From Flavobacteriia bacterium (GTDB lineage: Bacteria; Bacteroidota; Bacteroidia; Flavobacteriales; Flavobacteriaceae), in the NCBI GenBank assembly GCA_013298525.1, contig JAAFHW010000001.1:1-64000 (forward strand): 64,000 nucleotides of DNA. The letters are read 5' to 3'. Every line of letters begins with the position of its first letter. Position 1 is the stretch's first letter. Under the pieces are notes generated by a model that saw only the letters and a program-made list of their open reading frames with translations, was not told where the DNA came from and ran no database searches. The translations under genes were made by a program, and so were the position numbers. Positions 10,622-20,487 of this stretch are shown piece after piece.

Positions 10622-11787
10622 TGATAAAATATCCATTAGCATCCTCAACTTGGGATGAAAAAGAAATTGAAGCGATACAATCTGTAATTGCCAAAGACAT
10701 GTACACCATGGGAGAAGGTGTAAAACAGTTTGAAGAGAATTTTGCAAAATTTGTAAATTCAAAATATGCAGTGATGGTAAATTCAGGTTCATCAGCTAAC
10801 TTATTAGCTGTTGGAGCATTGTTTTACACCAAAAATCCTAAATTAAAAAGAGGTGACGAAGTAATTGTCCCTGCTGTTTCTTGGTCTACAACCTATTATC
10901 CGTTATATCAATACGGATTAAAATTAAAATTTGTTGATGTTGATTTAGAAACGCTAAATTTTGATTTAGTACAACTTGAAAAAGCAGTAACGGATAACAC
11001 AAAAATGATTTTAGCTGTGAATTTATTGGGTAATCCTAATGATTTTGATGCCATAAATAAAATTATAAATGGTCGCGATATCCTGTTAATGGAAGATAAT
11101 TGCGAATCTATGGGTGCAGAATACAAAGGGAAACAAACTGGAACATTTGGAATTGTTGGAACCTATTCTACTTTCTATTCACATCACATGGCGACCATGG
11201 AAGGTGGTATTGTTGTTACAGATGATGAAGAACTTTATCATGTCTTAATTTGTATTAGAGCCCATGGCTGGACGAGACATTTACCAAAAGAAAATAAAGT
11301 GTCTAATAAAAGTGATGATTGGTTCGAAGAATCATTTAGATTTATTTTACCTGGTTACAATTTTAGACCAGTTGAAATGAGTGGCGCCATTGGAATTGAA
11401 CAATTAAAAAAACTTCCAGATTTTTTGGCTAAAAGAAGAGAAAATGCAGTTCTTTTTAATTCATTGTTTGCTAATCATAAAGACTTTTATATTCAGAAAG
11501 ATATAGACAACAGTAGTTGGTTTGGGTTTAGTTTTATTATCAAACCAGAATCTACTTTGAAAAGAAGCGATATTGTAAAAAAACTAGAAGCTAATGGTAT
11601 CGATTGCAGACCAATTGTAACAGGTGATTTTACTAAAAACGAAGTACTTCGTTTCTTTGACTATGAAATTTTTGGAGAAATGAAAAATGCTCAATATTTA
11701 GACAAAAACGGTTTTTTTGTTGGTAATCATCAAGTTACATTAACAGAAGAAATTAAACATTTGTATGATGTTTTAAGTTCGATATAA
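10621..11787 (+). CDS. colD: GDP-4-keto-6-deoxy-D-mannose 3-dehydratase (ColD-type, PLP-dependent, DegT/DnrJ family)
   Basis: 388 aa; SGSSANLLA; YSTFYSHHMATMEGG with His at residue 188 in place of the usual PLP lysine. Confidence 0.87.
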   Translation: MIKYPLASSTWDEKEIEAIQSVIAKDMYTMGEGVKQFEENFAKFVNSKYAVMVNSGSSANLLAVGALFYTKNPKLKRGDEVIVPAVSWSTTYYPLYQYGLKLKFVDVDLETLNFDLVQLEKAVTDNTKMILAVNLLGNPNDFDAINKIINGRDILLMEDNCESMGAEYKGKQTGTFGIVGTYSTFYSHHMATMEGGIVVTDDEELYHVLICIRAHGWTRHLPKENKVSNKSDDWFEESFRFILPGYNFRPVEMSGAIGIEQLKKLPDFLAKRRENAVLFNSLFANHKDFYIQKDIDNSSWFGFSFIIKPESTLKRSDIVKKLEANGIDCRPIVTGDFTKNEVLRFFDYEIFGEMKNAQYLDKNGFFVGNHQVTLTEEIKHLYDVLSSI

Positions 11788-11793
11788 ATAAGC

Positions 11794-12741
11794 ATGAAAA
11801 AATTTACACTTATAAAAACCAATTTCAACAATCATGTTTCGATGGATTTATACCATGAATTCGAACATAGAATTATTGAGAAGAAAAATTGGGAAATTAT
11901 AAATGGTGTAAACGGATGGATGGCATTCATAATTAGACAATATTTGAAAGTTTTTGCGCCAATAAAACTTCCTTTTTTTAGCAAAAAAAATTATGTGATT
12001 ATTGGTTATCAAAAAGAAAAGTTTTTTCCATTTTTTAATTACAAATCCAATCTCAAAACACTTTGGATGTATGATGCTTGGGAACCATTGTTTGACGATA
12101 TAGAAAAGACGATTAAACAATACAACATCAATTTACTTTTTACAGCAAGTAAGCAATCGGCTGAATATTTTAACTCACTTGAAATAAAAAAATTTAGGGC
12201 TGAATGGATTCCTGAAGGTGTCGAATCAGAAAATTATAGATTTATAGACTATAATAAAAGAACGACTGATATCTTACAATTAGGTAGAAAATGGAATGAA
12301 TATCACAATTCAATTAAATCAATTGAAAATAAGTATGTCTATAAATACGAAAAGCAAGCAGGGCAAATTATTTTTAAAACAAGAGAGGAATTTTTAGAAG
12401 GATTGGCCAATTCCAAAATATCAATATGTGTTCCATCAGATATTACACATCCTGAACGAACTGGTAAAATTTCTACTTTAACCAACAGGTATTTACAATC
12501 AATGGCTTCAAGGTGTTTAATTTTGGGTAAATTACCGCACGACATGCGTTTTCTCTTTGATTACAATCCCATAATAGAGATTGATGAAGAAAATCCGATA
12601 GAACAAATCAATAGCATTCTTGAAAACTTTTCTTCTTACATTCCTTTAATTGAGAAGAATTATGAAATAGTCGTAAAATATCATAATTGGAATGACAGAA
12701 TAAACCAAATGGAAAATTATATTTCTGATATAAAACTCTGA
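11794..12741 (+). CDS. Putative glycosyltransferase (CgeB-like)
   Basis: ISICVPSDITHPERTGKISTLTNRYLQSMASRCLILGKLPHDMRFLFDYNPIIEID resembles the nucleotide-sugar binding half of GT-B proteins. Confidence 0.65.
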   Translation: MKKFTLIKTNFNNHVSMDLYHEFEHRIIEKKNWEIINGVNGWMAFIIRQYLKVFAPIKLPFFSKKNYVIIGYQKEKFFPFFNYKSNLKTLWMYDAWEPLFDDIEKTIKQYNINLLFTASKQSAEYFNSLEIKKFRAEWIPEGVESENYRFIDYNKRTTDILQLGRKWNEYHNSIKSIENKYVYKYEKQAGQIIFKTREEFLEGLANSKISICVPSDITHPERTGKISTLTNRYLQSMASRCLILGKLPHDMRFLFDYNPIIEIDEENPIEQINSILENFSSYIPLIEKNYEIVVKYHNWNDRINQMENYISDIKL

Positions 12742-12743
12742 TT

Positions 12744-14240
12744 TTGCAGAAAAATAAAATAATAAAAAACTCTCTTTCGGCAATTATTCAAGTAATAGTT
12801 GTTGGTTTAATTTATCTATTATTGTATCGCTATTTGTTGGATACTATAGGTATAAAACTATTAGGGGTTTGGTCATTAATAATAGCAACAACTTCGCTTG
12901 CTCTTATAGCAAATTTTGGTATTAGTACCAGTATTATTAAGTTTGTTTCAACTTATTACACACGAGGTGATTTTGAAAGTCTCAAAAAATTAATCTTTAC
13001 ATCTTGTGTTTTTATATTAGTAACATATATATTAATTTCTGTTGTAATATTAATTTTAGGAAATTATATACTGCCCTATTTTATAGAAAAAAACTATATT
13101 AAAGTTGCTTTGGAAGTCCTTCCTTACTCTTTAATAAGTCTTATCATAAATGCTGTAAGTGGAGTAATAAGCAGTTGCCTTGACGGTATTCAAAAAAATT
13201 ATATTAAAAGCTATATCTTAAGTTTTAGTTCTATTTTATTATTTGGATTGAGTTTACTACTGACGCCAAATTATGGATTAAAAGGTTTAGTATTTGCACA
13301 AATATTCCAAGGTGTTTTAGTCCTTATTTTATCCTTTTACTTTATTTCTAAGCACCTTAAAAATGTGCTTTCTTTTCGTTGGAATTGGTCTAAAGAATTG
13401 TTTAAAGAAATCATTAACTATGGATTAAAAATGCAGGCTCTATCATTTATGCAAATGTCTTTTGAACCTGTAACTAAAGCCTTTTTAAGTAAATTTGGCG
13501 GACTTGCTATGGTTGGTTACTACGAAATGGCCAGTAGGTTAGTTTCACAATTTAGAGGGTTAATAGTAAGTGCCAATCAAGTTATAATACCGGTTGTTGC
13601 TGAAGCTAAAGAGCGAAATGATAATTCGGTTAAAACATTGTATGAAAAAACATTTTCTGTAATTTTATTTGTCAATGTAATTATTATTTCAGGAATTTTA
13701 GTCTTTGCACCTATTATCTCTCAAATCTGGATAGGGAAAATTATACCATTCTTTTTGTTTGCTGTATGTGTTAATTCTGTAGCTGTGTTTATAAACATCT
13801 CAAGTAATCCTGCTTATTTTAGTTATCTTGGTGAGGGAAAATTAAATTGGTTAATACTATCTTATTCAGCAATTGTAATTATCAATTCTGTGATGGGCTT
13901 TTTTTTAGGAAAGCTCTTCAATGGATATGGTGTTGTTATTGCTTGGAATTTAGCTTTTATGGTTGGCTCTTTGATAATTGTTTTTTCATTCCAAAAATTG
14001 AGCAAAATTGAATGGAAAGAAGTTATTAGTAAAAACGATGTGCAGCTTATTTTAGTTGCCTCATTGTTCTCCTATTTTGGATTTCAAACTGCTATGAATT
14101 ATGTAGAAAATACAATTAATTTATTGTTTATTTGCATATTGATAATGACCTTTTGTTTTTATTTAATTACAATATACAGAAACAAAAATTTTATTTTCAT
14201 GAGAAATGAAATACTTAAGCTTTTAAAAAGAAATGGATAA
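12744..14240 (+). CDS. Polysaccharide flippase (Wzx-like, MATE/MOP superfamily)
   Basis: 498 aa polytopic protein; LRYLLDTIGIKLLGVWSLIIATTSLALIANFGISTSIIKFVS type N-terminus. Predicted TTG start. Confidence 0.88.
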   Translation: MQKNKIIKNSLSAIIQVIVVGLIYLLLYRYLLDTIGIKLLGVWSLIIATTSLALIANFGISTSIIKFVSTYYTRGDFESLKKLIFTSCVFILVTYILISVVILILGNYILPYFIEKNYIKVALEVLPYSLISLIINAVSGVISSCLDGIQKNYIKSYILSFSSILLFGLSLLLTPNYGLKGLVFAQIFQGVLVLILSFYFISKHLKNVLSFRWNWSKELFKEIINYGLKMQALSFMQMSFEPVTKAFLSKFGGLAMVGYYEMASRLVSQFRGLIVSANQVIIPVVAEAKERNDNSVKTLYEKTFSVILFVNVIIISGILVFAPIISQIWIGKIIPFFLFAVCVNSVAVFINISSNPAYFSYLGEGKLNWLILSYSAIVIINSVMGFFLGKLFNGYGVVIAWNLAFMVGSLIIVFSFQKLSKIEWKEVISKNDVQLILVASLFSYFGFQTAMNYVENTINLLFICILIMTFCFYLITIYRNKNFIFMRNEILKLLKRNG

Positions 14241-15000
14241 ACCTTTTTTTTCAATAGTAACTGCCTCATACAATAGTGAAAAAACAATTTTTGACACTAT
14301 ATCTTCTGTTTTAAATCAAGGGTTTTCTGATTTTGAATACCTAATAATTGACGGAAATTCTACCGATAAAACATTGCAAATTATACAATCATTTGAATCG
14401 TCATTTGAAGAAAAAAACATAAAATACAGTTACATTTCTGAAAAAGACAATGGAATTTATGATGCATGGAACAAAGGAATTAAACTAAGCTCTGGAAAGT
14501 GGATTAGTTTCCTTGGTTCTGATGACGAATATTTACCAGATGCATTAGAGCAGTATTATTTTTATTTAAAGAATGATGCCAATTCAAATTATATTTCATC
14601 AAAAGTTGAACTTATTAACAGCAAAAAAGAAGTTTTAACTGTTATAGGAAAACCCTTTGTGTGGAAAAAAGTAGTAAGAAATATGGAAATTGCTCAAGTA
14701 GGTTCGTTCCATAAAAAAGAGCTATTTGATGATGTCGGATTGTTTAATGATAATTACAAAATTGTTGGTGATCTTGATTTTTACATAAGATGCAAAGATT
14801 TCATAAAGCCTATATATTTTGAAAAGATAACTGCAAAAATGCTCAATGAAGGTGTTAGTAATCAAATTTACAAAGCACTTAAAGAAGCTTTAGATGTAAA
14901 GCTAATAAATAAAAGTAGCACCTTACCTTTAGTACCTTATTATGATTTTACAACTATACTTTTAAAGTGTTATTACAATAAATTAATTAAAAAAAAATAG
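14233..15000 (+). CDS. Glycosyltransferase family 2
   Basis: FSIVTASYNSEKTIFDTISSVLNQGFSDFEYLIIDGNSTDKTLQII...DNGIYDAWNKGI...FLGSDDEY. Confidence 0.95.
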   Translation: MDKPFFSIVTASYNSEKTIFDTISSVLNQGFSDFEYLIIDGNSTDKTLQIIQSFESSFEEKNIKYSYISEKDNGIYDAWNKGIKLSSGKWISFLGSDDEYLPDALEQYYFYLKNDANSNYISSKVELINSKKEVLTVIGKPFVWKKVVRNMEIAQVGSFHKKELFDDVGLFNDNYKIVGDLDFYIRCKDFIKPIYFEKITAKMLNEGVSNQIYKALKEALDVKLINKSSTLPLVPYYDFTTILLKCYYNKLIKKK

Positions 15001-15088
15001 TTGATTGTGTCATTGAACACTTTTAATATTTGTTGTATGTATTAATAGAACACGTTTGTTCTTTTTTGATACTAACTTAAAAACAATA

Positions 15089-15973
15089 TTAATAAACTGA
15101 AATTATTTTAAATTCTCCATTTGTTACTGTGACTACATCTGAAGAATTATTTGGATTAACTCCTGTAAAACTATATTCTCCTTTTATTTGCGTTTGAAAT
15201 ATGTTTAATATTTTTAATTGTCCTGTACAATTATAGTTTATATATGAATTTGTTATCAAGTCATACTTAGAAATTTCAACTTTGTTTATTTGATCCGTTG
15301 AAGTAAAATTATAAGTTCCAACAGATGTTATGCCAATTCTATAGAAGATTCTAATTCTATATTCTTTATCATTATACTCGTTTTGAATTGTAGCTGAAAC
15401 TCCATTTTCTTGAACAGAATTTGTTCTAGTCCAATTTTGACCATTAATTTTAGCCGTGTTCTTTAATCCGAAAACTGCAGGAATAACATCTATATAATCA
15501 GCTACAATTCTTCCATTCACATATTTTCCTTCAGATTGAAGGCTGTTAGGATCTCCATACATTTCTCCGTTAAAATTAATTTTAATCTTTTTGTTAACTT
15601 CATCAATTTCTTCAATATTCAATCTAAAAAAATGGGAACTGAAAGGGTTGTAGGAATAAAAAACTTTGTATGTATTTGTTTGATTATTTAAAAAATTCCA
15701 ACTAAATGATCCGAATTCACCATTTTTATTAAAACTAATTAATTTGTTAATTTCTAAACCATCTATAATGTAAAACTCATCTTCAACTTTGTAAAACTTT
15801 TTATCAACAAAATAATTATTTGCAACCAATTCACCATTTATTTTAACTTCTGCAATGTTATTATTATTGTTATTATTAGATGGCTGCTCAGCGGATTGAT
15901 TATCTGATTCATCATTACTGCATGAATAAAAAATCAAAAAACATAAACACAAAAGAAAACTTACTGGCTTCAT
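15089..15973 (-). CDS. Putative lipoprotein (paralogue of the 15975-16916 product)
   Basis: LLCLCFLIFYSCSNDES lipobox; C-term GVNPNNSSDVVTVTNGEFKIISVY matches the next gene. Confidence 0.75.
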   Translation of the reverse strand: MKPVSFLLCLCFLIFYSCSNDESDNQSAEQPSNNNNNNNIAEVKINGELVANNYFVDKKFYKVEDEFYIIDGLEINKLISFNKNGEFGSFSWNFLNNQTNTYKVFYSYNPFSSHFFRLNIEEIDEVNKKIKINFNGEMYGDPNSLQSEGKYVNGRIVADYIDVIPAVFGLKNTAKINGQNWTRTNSVQENGVSATIQNEYNDKEYRIRIFYRIGITSVGTYNFTSTDQINKVEISKYDLITNSYINYNCTGQLKILNIFQTQIKGEYSFTGVNPNNSSDVVTVTNGEFKIISVY

Positions 15974-15974
15974 A

Positions 15975-16916
15975 TTATTGATAAGGATTTAAAGTTCTAA
16001 ATTTACCATCTGTTACATTAATTACTTCGTTAGGATTATTTGGATTAGTTGCTGTTAGATTAAAAGTTCCGAAGAAAGAATATGTAGATAATTGTTGGCT
16101 CATACCGTGGAATTCCTTGTAGTACATATTAACATTCCCTGAAACATTAAATTCATCATATTGAAATGTTAAGACATTAAATTTATAAAACTTAATACAA
16201 TTGCTGTTTTCGATATTTGTGAATGAATAAATTCCTACAGGTGTTGAAGAATTAAAAACAACTTTAATCTTATAGGGGTCATAATTAGTAAATGAACCAT
16301 TTTCATATTGCTTCATTGCTGTCCAAATATTAGAATTAAATTTAGCACTGCAATAATCTAATCTATCACTAAGTAAGAAGTTTTCTGTATTTGGCTTAAT
16401 TTCATAACTGCCTAATAAATACATTTCTGTATCAATGTTTTCAGATTGCAAATTAGATGAGTCAATATATAAATTTGCTTTTAATTTTAATTTAAACGTT
16501 TTTAATTCATTATTAAAACTAAACTCTAAAACATTAACAAAATTATCTGGATAATATCTATAATTATAATAATCTCTATTGTAATAACTTGCTGATATTG
16601 AATGATCCTTTATAAAAACAACTTTTCCTTCCTCTGTTATTTGCACATCAAAATAATGTTTAAGTGAATTCACTCCACATGAGAAAATTATTGAAAAAAC
16701 ACCGTTTTTTTTAGTAGCATAAGGTGCTGAGTTATCTATAATTCCAGTTTTTGCTTTTATATTGTTAACAATAACGTAAGAAGATTCTTGAGAACTTATT
16801 TCTTCATTTGAACTTATTTCTTCATTTACATTATTTTCAGAACAAGAAAAAATTATAAATGTAAATAGAATAAAAAAGTGTTTTATAGATTTTAATTTTA
16901 AAATACTCATAATCAA
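15975..16916 (-). CDS. Putative lipoprotein (tandem paralogue)
   Basis: FILFTFIIFSCSENN lipobox; C-term ATNPNNPNEVINVTDGKFRTLNPYQ. Confidence 0.75.
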   Translation of the reverse strand: MIMSILKLKSIKHFFILFTFIIFSCSENNVNEEISSNEEISSQESSYVIVNNIKAKTGIIDNSAPYATKKNGVFSIIFSCGVNSLKHYFDVQITEEGKVVFIKDHSISASYYNRDYYNYRYYPDNFVNVLEFSFNNELKTFKLKLKANLYIDSSNLQSENIDTEMYLLGSYEIKPNTENFLLSDRLDYCSAKFNSNIWTAMKQYENGSFTNYDPYKIKVVFNSSTPVGIYSFTNIENSNCIKFYKFNVLTFQYDEFNVSGNVNMYYKEFHGMSQQLSTYSFFGTFNLTATNPNNPNEVINVTDGKFRTLNPYQ

Positions 16917-16967
16917 TAAATTTATATAAAGATAATTATAAATTTTTAAAGATAATTATAATATTTT

Positions 16968-18947
16968 TTATTTAATTACTAATGTTTTATCGGTTATCAA
17001 TAGTCCTTCTTTATTTGTTTCTTCATCTTTTAGATATACTGCAATTTGATAGGTGCCTTTTTTTAAATTTGAACTATCAAGAGTTGCTGCATATCCACAA
17101 TTATCAACATTATAATCTAATTTAAAAGCTGCTGTTACATCTGGTCTAATCACTTTTAAAACATTAAATTTTGTTGCTTTTACATCTTTTAGTAACAATA
17201 AAATAATCCTTGTCTTGTTTGTCGATTGATTTTTAAAAAAAGCCCATCCAGAAACTTTTATTAAATTATTATTATTGTCTATGGTTTCTAGATTGCCCAT
17301 AAAAGAATCTCCATATGAAATTTCATTAGGTTTGATTTTTGAGATTATTTGATTGATGTCAGCTGCTTCTTGTTTGTTGTTTTGTTCTACAAATTTAGCC
17401 TTACTTTCCTCCACTATTTTTTTATCCAATTCTACCTCATCTTCTGGGAAAATATCTTCTTTTGTTTTTATTCGTTCGTCGCCTCGCCATACAAAACCTC
17501 GAAGTTTTCTTGCGTTTTCGGGTAAATCTTTTTCTGGATAAATATCACCATCTACATTGTTGAAAAAAGTAATTGTTTCTACTTTACTTTTATCATCCAT
17601 TATCATATTAATCTTGCTACTAACGTTTTTATTGATACCTATAAGTTCATTCTTATCATTTCTCATAAAATAAACAACCTCTGTATTCTTAATAACATCG
17701 ACTTCATGAAGTTTATTTTCTAGAAATTTTCCATAAAGATTTAAACCTTTTATCTGGTTAAAACCATCACCAATAGTATCTTTTGAAATAATAAAAGTAT
17801 TGTTTAACACTTTAAGCGAATCTAATTTTTCTGTTTTATTATCACCTATCAAATGCATTACATCACCTGTAAGTTGGTTTTCAAAATTCCAAAGAATTGG
17901 TTTTCCAATAAGTTGTGTTAAAGCTCTCTTTTGATCGGAATGAATTGAGTCACATTTACCGCTTAAATCTGTTTTGAAAAATCTAACGTTTTTTTGTCCT
18001 CTCACAATTCGTTCGCCTGTTTTCCCGGTTAAATACAACTTTTTAGCGTGAACAAACATCGAATCGTTTTCAACTTTATAGCGTATTGAGGCGTGCTTAG
18101 TCATGTAAACAGAATCCTTTTGTTTAAAAACTTCGCCATAATGGCCTTTGATGATGGCTTTGTTAATGGAATCTGTAATTTTTACATTATTAGTTCCAGA
18201 GGCATATTCAATTTTTCTATCGTAATATAAACTGTCTCCTTCTATCAATCTGTCTTTGTATTTTATATACGATTTTTGAAGAAAATGTCCTGTATTGTTC
18301 TTGCTGTTATAATGTCCGTTTTCTGTATAAATAAAGGTTTCTTTACTAACAATAGTAGACGGTCCTTTTAAATCGGAATTTCCTTGAGTTGTTTTATAAT
18401 CTAAATGATTTGTCTTTATAGTATATTCTGGGTTTTTTAACTCAACAGCAGATAAAAATTGGTATTTTTTTTCCTTTAAATAATAACGTCCTGCTTTACT
18501 TTTTAAAGTGTTGTTTTTATTTACAATGGTTCCGTTTGAATTAAAATAAGCTACTTGAGTGTTTCGGTCAAAATAAATAGTATCGGTAGTCATTGTTGAC
18601 TCTGGTGAAGTCATAACCACATTTCCTGCTGCAAATGCTTTTTTGACATTTCCATTATACTCGGCATATTTACTGTTTAAATAAAGTGTGTCGCCTTGCA
18701 CCATTTGAACATCTCCAAATGCTTTTATGTAGTTTTCTTTTTGATAATAATAGGCTTTGTTGCAAGTCATTGTTGCTCCATCATGACTAAGTCTCACATT
18801 ACCTGTTAAAAGTACAGCGTCTGGAACTTCAAATTGATTAATGTCTGAGAAATCAGAATTTTCAATAACAATTGTTTTTGCTTTTTGGGCAAATACAAAT
18901 GCAATGTTTATCATTAGAAAACTCAGTATAAATATCGTCTTTTTCAA
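16968..18947 (-). CDS. OstA/LptA-like organic solvent tolerance protein with extra C-terminal domain
   Basis: Signal peptide; repeated beta-strand pattern VLLTGNVRLSHDGATMTCNKAYYYQKENYIKAFGDVQMVQGDTLYLNSKYAEYNGNVKKAFAAGNVVMTSPESTMTTD. Confidence 0.88.
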   Translation of the reverse strand: MKKTIFILSFLMINIAFVFAQKAKTIVIENSDFSDINQFEVPDAVLLTGNVRLSHDGATMTCNKAYYYQKENYIKAFGDVQMVQGDTLYLNSKYAEYNGNVKKAFAAGNVVMTSPESTMTTDTIYFDRNTQVAYFNSNGTIVNKNNTLKSKAGRYYLKEKKYQFLSAVELKNPEYTIKTNHLDYKTTQGNSDLKGPSTIVSKETFIYTENGHYNSKNNTGHFLQKSYIKYKDRLIEGDSLYYDRKIEYASGTNNVKITDSINKAIIKGHYGEVFKQKDSVYMTKHASIRYKVENDSMFVHAKKLYLTGKTGERIVRGQKNVRFFKTDLSGKCDSIHSDQKRALTQLIGKPILWNFENQLTGDVMHLIGDNKTEKLDSLKVLNNTFIISKDTIGDGFNQIKGLNLYGKFLENKLHEVDVIKNTEVVYFMRNDKNELIGINKNVSSKINMIMDDKSKVETITFFNNVDGDIYPEKDLPENARKLRGFVWRGDERIKTKEDIFPEDEVELDKKIVEESKAKFVEQNNKQEAADINQIISKIKPNEISYGDSFMGNLETIDNNNNLIKVSGWAFFKNQSTNKTRIILLLLKDVKATKFNVLKVIRPDVTAAFKLDYNVDNCGYAATLDSSNLKKGTYQIAVYLKDEETNKEGLLITDKTLVIK

Positions 18948-19005
18948 AAGTACTATTTTGTTGGTAAAATTATATTTTATGAATTGATAAACTCCTAAAT
19001 AAAAT

Positions 19006-19866
19006 TTAAATTTTACATGTTCTTAAACTTTCTTTCCAATCCTTAATTTCAACTTGAAAAAACTTTTTTATTTTAGTTTTATCTAATACGCTATAAGCAG
19101 GTCTTTTTGCAGGTGTTGGAAAACTTGTTGTTGGAATTGGGTTTAAATTTATATTGACATTATTTATTTCAAATATTTCCTTAGCAAAATCATACCATGA
19201 ACATTGTCCTTCATTACTGAAATTGTATATACCAAATACTTCGACAGGCTCAGTCTGACAGTTATGAGTTGTGCAGATTTTAATCAAAGCTTCCGCTAAA
19301 TCTACTGCGTTTGTTGGTGTGCCTATTTGGTCATTTACTACTGATAAACTATCTCTTTCGGAAGCTAAACGAAGCATGGTTTTCATGAAATTATTTGCGA
19401 ATTGCGAATAAACCCAAGAGGTTCTTATAATGAAATAATTATCAAATGTTTCTTGAATCGCTTTTTCTCCTTGTAATTTTGTCAAACCATAAACTCCTGT
19501 TGGATTTGGTGAGTCTTCCTCTTTATAAGCTATTTTATTACTTCCATCGAAAACAAAATCAGTAGAAATGTGAAGTAAAATAGTGCCATATTCTTTGCAA
19601 ACCTCAGCTAGATTTTTTGCTCCTTTAACATTGATTAAATATGCTTTTTCGGGTTCGCTTTCTGCTTTATCAACTGCTGTGTAAGCTGCTGCGTTTATGC
19701 AATAGTTTGGTTTGTACTTTAAAAAAACCGCTTCACAACTTTCCTTTTTAGTAATATCTAAATCTGAAGAAGAGCAAAAAATAAAATCTATTTCTGGATG
19801 ATTTCCTGAAATAGATTGTAACGCTTGTCCTAGTTGTCCGTTTGCTCCTGTAACTAAAACTACCAT
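19006..19866 (-). CDS. rfbD: dTDP-4-dehydrorhamnose reductase
   Basis: VLVTGANGQLGQALQSISG; ISTDFVFDG; YGLTKLQGEKAI; RTSWVYS. Confidence 0.96.
   Translation of the reverse strand: MVVLVTGANGQLGQALQSISGNHPEIDFIFCSSSDLDITKKESCEAVFLKYKPNYCINAAAYTAVDKAESEPEKAYLINVKGAKNLAEVCKEYGTILLHISTDFVFDGSNKIAYKEEDSPNPTGVYGLTKLQGEKAIQETFDNYFIIRTSWVYSQFANNFMKTMLRLASERDSLSVVNDQIGTPTNAVDLAEALIKICTTHNCQTEPVEVFGIYNFSNEGQCSWYDFAKEIFEINNVNINLNPIPTTSFPTPAKRPAYSVLDKTKIKKFFQVEIKDWKESLRTCKI
19238..19262. repeat. REP-like palindromic element inside rfbD (ACTTCGACAGGCTCAGTCTGACAGT)
   Basis: Matches the recalled dispersed CTTCGACAGGCTCAGTCTGACA-type element; reads in frame as QTEPVEVF. Confidence 0.6.
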
Positions 19867-20435
19867 ACTTTTTTAGCGTTTTTTAAATTGGGAAGTAGTT
19901 GGTCTTTTTCAGAAATTATTAATTCATCAACATCAAATTGCCAATCAATATTGATCTCTGAATCGTTATATTTTATTCCGCCTTCGCTTTCTTTATTGTA
20001 AAAATTATCGCATTTATAAAAGAAGTTGGCTTTTTCACTCAAAACCAAAAATCCATGAGCAAATCCTCTTGGAATAAAAAACTGTTTTTGGTTATCGCCT
20101 GAAAGTAAAACAGCAATATGCTGTCCAAACGTTTCAGAATCTGGTCTTATGTCTACGGCAACATCAAGTACTTCTCCATTTAAAACTCTAACTAGTTTTG
20201 CCTGAGCATGTTCACCTATTTGATAATGCAATCCTCTAAGTACTCCTCTCGAAGAATAAGATTGATTATCTTGAACAAAATGTACTTTTTCACCTGTTCC
20301 TTTTTCAAAAGTTTGTTCATTAAAACTTTCCATAAAAAAACCTCTTTCGTCTTTTATAATTTTGGGTTCTATAATAAAACAACCTTTGAGTTTAGTTTCT
20401 GTAAAAATCATGTTCAATAGCAATTTCAATAGCAA
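19860..20435 (-). CDS. rfbC: dTDP-4-dehydrorhamnose 3,5-epimerase (true start probably the internal Met, MIFTETKLKGCFIIEPKIIKDERGFF)
   Basis: DERGFFMESFNEQTFEK; VHFVQDNQSYSSRGVLRGLHYQ; FFIPRGFAHGFLVLSE. Confidence 0.96.
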   Translation of the reverse strand: MLLKLLLNMIFTETKLKGCFIIEPKIIKDERGFFMESFNEQTFEKGTGEKVHFVQDNQSYSSRGVLRGLHYQIGEHAQAKLVRVLNGEVLDVAVDIRPDSETFGQHIAVLLSGDNQKQFFIPRGFAHGFLVLSEKANFFYKCDNFYNKESEGGIKYNDSEINIDWQFDVDELIISEKDQLLPNLKNAKKVW

Positions 20436-20487
20436 AAATCAAAGTCAATTTCTAAAAAATCAAACTTCATTTAAACTTAAATTAATT

